From: Peribacillus alkalitolerans
Lineage (GTDB): Bacteria > Bacillota > Bacilli > Bacillales > DSM-1321
Reading direction: 5' to 3'
NCBI RefSeq assembly: GCF_010882125.1
Contig: NZ_JAAGVZ010000004.1
Span: forward strand, 62,001 to 126,000
DNA length: 64,000 nt
Both the position numbers and the translations under genes were made by a program. Below the pieces are notes generated by a model. It saw only the letters and a list, made by a program, of their open reading frames with translations, was not told where the DNA came from and searched no databases. This document shows positions 61,931 to 64,000 of this stretch, one piece after another (position 1 is the stretch's first letter; the number at the start of each line of letters is the position of its first letter).

Positions 61931-63862
61931 ATGAGCTCAAATGCAAATGCTTGGAATCAAGCTAGCGATCATCCAGATTCAAATGAAAACGTATGGAATA
62001 GGTTTTTACCCCATATTGAATTGATCGCAGCCGGGACCTGTGGACTTTTAATTGCTATAGGATGGATTTTCTCTAATAATGGCCAAGAAACCCCCTCCAT
62101 TATTGCTTATGTTCTTTCCTTCATAATTGGTGGTTTTGCCAAAGCTAAGGAAGGCATTGAAGAAACTATAGAGAACAAAGAGCTTAACGTAGAGATGTTG
62201 ATGATATTCGCAGCGATTGGATCTGCTATCATCGGCTATTGGACAGAAGGAGCCATATTGATATTCATATTCGCGGTAAGTGGGGCTCTTGAAACATACA
62301 CAATGAATAAGAGCCATAAGGAAATTTCATCATTAATGGAGCTTCAGCCAGAGGAAGCACTAAGGATCTCTTCTTCGGGAAAAGAAGAAAAAGTCCATGT
62401 TTCCGAATTGGTGATTGGAGATAAAATTCTTGTGAAAGCAGGTGAGCGAGTCCCATCTGATGGGGTCATAGCAGAGGGCCAAACACATATTGATGAAGCC
62501 GCCATCACAGGTGAGTCTTTACCTATCAACAAAAGGGAAGACGATGAGGTTTTTGCTGGAACGGTAAATCTCCGAGGAACCATCTCAGTAAGGATTACAA
62601 AATTAAATCAAGATACATTGTTTCAAAAAATCATCCAACTCGTTCAATCTGCACAAAGCGAAAAATCCCCTTCCCAACTTTTCATTGAGAAGTTTGAAGG
62701 TACTTATGTAAAAGTTGTTTTAGCTTCTGTTTTGGTCATGATGGTACTACCTCATTTCCTACTGGGTTGGAGTTGGACTGAAACATTTTACCGGGCCATG
62801 ATTTTACTTGTTGTAGCATCTCCTTGTGCACTTGTAGCTTCTATTATGCCAGCCACCCTTTCAGCTATTTCAAACGGAGCTAAAAAAGGGATTCTTTTTA
62901 AAGGTGGCGTCCATTTAGAAAACCTAGGGAACTTGAGGGCAATTGCTTTTGACAAAACTGGGACATTAACCAAGGGAAAACCCGAAGTAACGGATGTGGT
63001 GTATCGCGAAGACCTTAAACTAGGATCTTTCCTTTATAGTGTTGGATCTATTGAACAATACTCTAATCACCCACTTGCACAATCGATTACTAGATACGTG
63101 AAGCACCAAGAATCCAGAACATTAAAAAGACCCGATCAAATGGAAGATATTAGTGGATGGGGCGTACAGGCAACGATAGAAGGAGTAAAATGGAAAATTG
63201 GGAAAGCAGATTTCATTGGAAAAGAAGCTGCAGAAGCTTTCAAAGGTGGAATCTATCAAAAACTAGCATCTGAAGGCAAAACCATTGTTTTTGCTAGGGA
63301 TGAACAAGGTATTGCTGGACTTATGGCATTAAAAGATGTAGTTAGGGAAGAAACCAGTGAAGCTATTGAAACGTTACGTTCACAGGGAATCCACACTGTT
63401 ATGTTGACGGGAGACAGTGAAAAAACCGCACATGTCATCGCATCGGAAAGTCATATTGATGAGTATGTTGCCGAATGCCTCCCAGAAACTAAAGTGGAAG
63501 AAGTAAAGACTCTAAAAGAGAAATATAACACAGTTGCCATGGTTGGAGATGGCATTAATGATGCTCCGGCATTGGCAAGCGCATCAGTGGGAATTGCAAT
63601 GGGCGAAGGAACCGACGTCGCATTGGAAACTGCCGATATTGTACTGATGAAAAACGATTTACCTAAAATAGCTGAAGCGATTGCCCTTTCAAGAAAAATG
63701 AATCTAATCATTAAGCAAAATGTTGTCTTTTCAATTACAGTAATCATGTTCCTCATTGCTTCGAATTTCCTTCAAGTGCTAGATCTCCCATATGGAGTTA
63801 TCGGGCATGAAGGAAGTACGATTTTGGTTATCTTAAACAGTTTGCGCTTACTGAGATCTTAA
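61931..63862 (+). CDS. pfeT: P1B-type heavy-metal ATPase, PfeT/ZosA-like
   Basis: 643 aa, no N-terminal CxxC metal-binding domain. Actuator TGES at 193-196, membrane metal site SPC at 297-299, phosphorylation site DKTGTLTKG (Asp341), His-Pro motif in SNHPLAQ, hinge GDGINDAP, and the C-terminal membrane motif HEGST. SPC with HEGST is the P1B-4 pattern of iron/cobalt exporters. B. subtilis PfeT (formerly ZosA, 637 aa) exports Fe2+ and is induced by peroxide. ATG after GGAGGAGAA. Confidence 0.88.
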   Translation: MSSNANAWNQASDHPDSNENVWNRFLPHIELIAAGTCGLLIAIGWIFSNNGQETPSIIAYVLSFIIGGFAKAKEGIEETIENKELNVEMLMIFAAIGSAIIGYWTEGAILIFIFAVSGALETYTMNKSHKEISSLMELQPEEALRISSSGKEEKVHVSELVIGDKILVKAGERVPSDGVIAEGQTHIDEAAITGESLPINKREDDEVFAGTVNLRGTISVRITKLNQDTLFQKIIQLVQSAQSEKSPSQLFIEKFEGTYVKVVLASVLVMMVLPHFLLGWSWTETFYRAMILLVVASPCALVASIMPATLSAISNGAKKGILFKGGVHLENLGNLRAIAFDKTGTLTKGKPEVTDVVYREDLKLGSFLYSVGSIEQYSNHPLAQSITRYVKHQESRTLKRPDQMEDISGWGVQATIEGVKWKIGKADFIGKEAAEAFKGGIYQKLASEGKTIVFARDEQGIAGLMALKDVVREETSEAIETLRSQGIHTVMLTGDSEKTAHVIASESHIDEYVAECLPETKVEEVKTLKEKYNTVAMVGDGINDAPALASASVGIAMGEGTDVALETADIVLMKNDLPKIAEAIALSRKMNLIIKQNVVFSITVIMFLIASNFLQVLDLPYGVIGHEGSTILVILNSLRLLRS

Positions 63863-63893
63863 ATTGTTCTTGGACTTCATATAAGGGACTATC

Positions 63894-63938
63894 GAAAAAA
63901 AGGCTTGCCCGTTTTTTAAAGGGCAAGCTTTTTTTTTA
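63894..63938. terminator. Bidirectional Rho-independent terminator
   Basis: GCTTGCCC/GGGCAAGC stem (63903-63928) flanked by A7 and T9. Confidence 0.85.
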
Positions 63939-64000
63939 GTGATATCCGTTTTGACCATTAGCAGAACCGGATGTTTTACCTTTTGGTTTTTGATTAGAGT
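63936..64000 (-). CDS. C-terminal end of a small protein (cut by window edge)
   Basis: The last 21 codons read SNQKPKGKTSGSANGQNGYH and stop, directly before the shared terminator. The Gly/Asn/Lys-rich, disordered tail is reminiscent of small spore proteins, but this is only a guess because the start lies outside. Confidence 0.45.
   Translation of the reverse strand, partial: SNQKPKGKTSGSANGQNGYH

Overview
The window comes from a low-GC, endospore-forming member of the Bacillaceae (Bacillus/Peribacillus/Neobacillus-like). The grounds are PdaA (spore cortex), a YfkAB/YfkD/ChaA neighbourhood ordered much as in B. subtilis yfj-yfk, an SE1561-family protein, AGGAGG-type ribosome binding sites with many TTG starts, an Ena-like spore appendage protein and SigK-like promoter elements. 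No rRNA, tRNA or CRISPR array was seen.

Layout. 0-4.3 kb: an N-acetylglucosamine-type PTS IIBC gene behind a GlcT-type antiterminator RNA and a cre-like site, a short FtsH-like membrane AAA/M41 protease, and a small membrane protein. 4.4-10.8 kb: a proteolysis block with a BsuPI-type inhibitor, a very large secreted subtilisin with PA domain, and an NprR-like HTH/TPR (RNPP) regulator. 11-14.4 kb: two paralogous small membrane proteins, then an operon of a Tat-exported metallophosphoesterase with its own TatA and TatC. 14.9-21.6 kb: a DeoR regulator, a secreted M14 carboxypeptidase, and a Rieske oxygenase/amino-acid permease pair divergent from a GntR regulator.

21.7-47.7 kb is the remarkable part: an array of about 25 small, mostly leftward genes, nearly all hypothetical. 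They are separated by about 30 copies of a degenerate 80-100 bp repeat. A complete repeat is site A (inverted arms AACTAA/TTAGTT around a CCTGCCCC-like spacer), a Rho-independent terminator, then site B (the same arms around CGCCCCC). Each site looks like a tyrosine-recombinase core site. One gene plus its half-sites is duplicated 5,050 bp away as a 1,002-bp block that breaks exactly in the site spacers. A XerC-like tyrosine recombinase sits in one cassette slot, a group II intron is inserted inside one site, and an IS110-family element also lies in the array. Cargo includes a barstar-type inhibitor, DUF4825/DUF4367/DUF3885/DUF4190/DUF2089 proteins, CxxC-20-CxxC, an AlkD-like protein, lipoproteins and small membrane proteins. 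This resembles a Gram-positive integron-like gene-cassette array, although the sites do not match integron attC. Genes that look spore-surface related (tail-collar protein, Ena-like protein, DUF11 protein) are interspersed.

48.3-64 kb returns to conserved chromosome: RlmD-type rRNA methyltransferase and AlkA glycosylase (4-nt overlap), PdaA, class I fumarase, SE1561, YfkAB, YfkD, a YczE-type membrane protein, the ChaA cation antiporter, OsmC, an MFS and an EamA transporter, a PfeT/ZosA-type metal ATPase, and the tail of one more gene.

Calls rest on reading the sequence and remembered family motifs; no database search was run.
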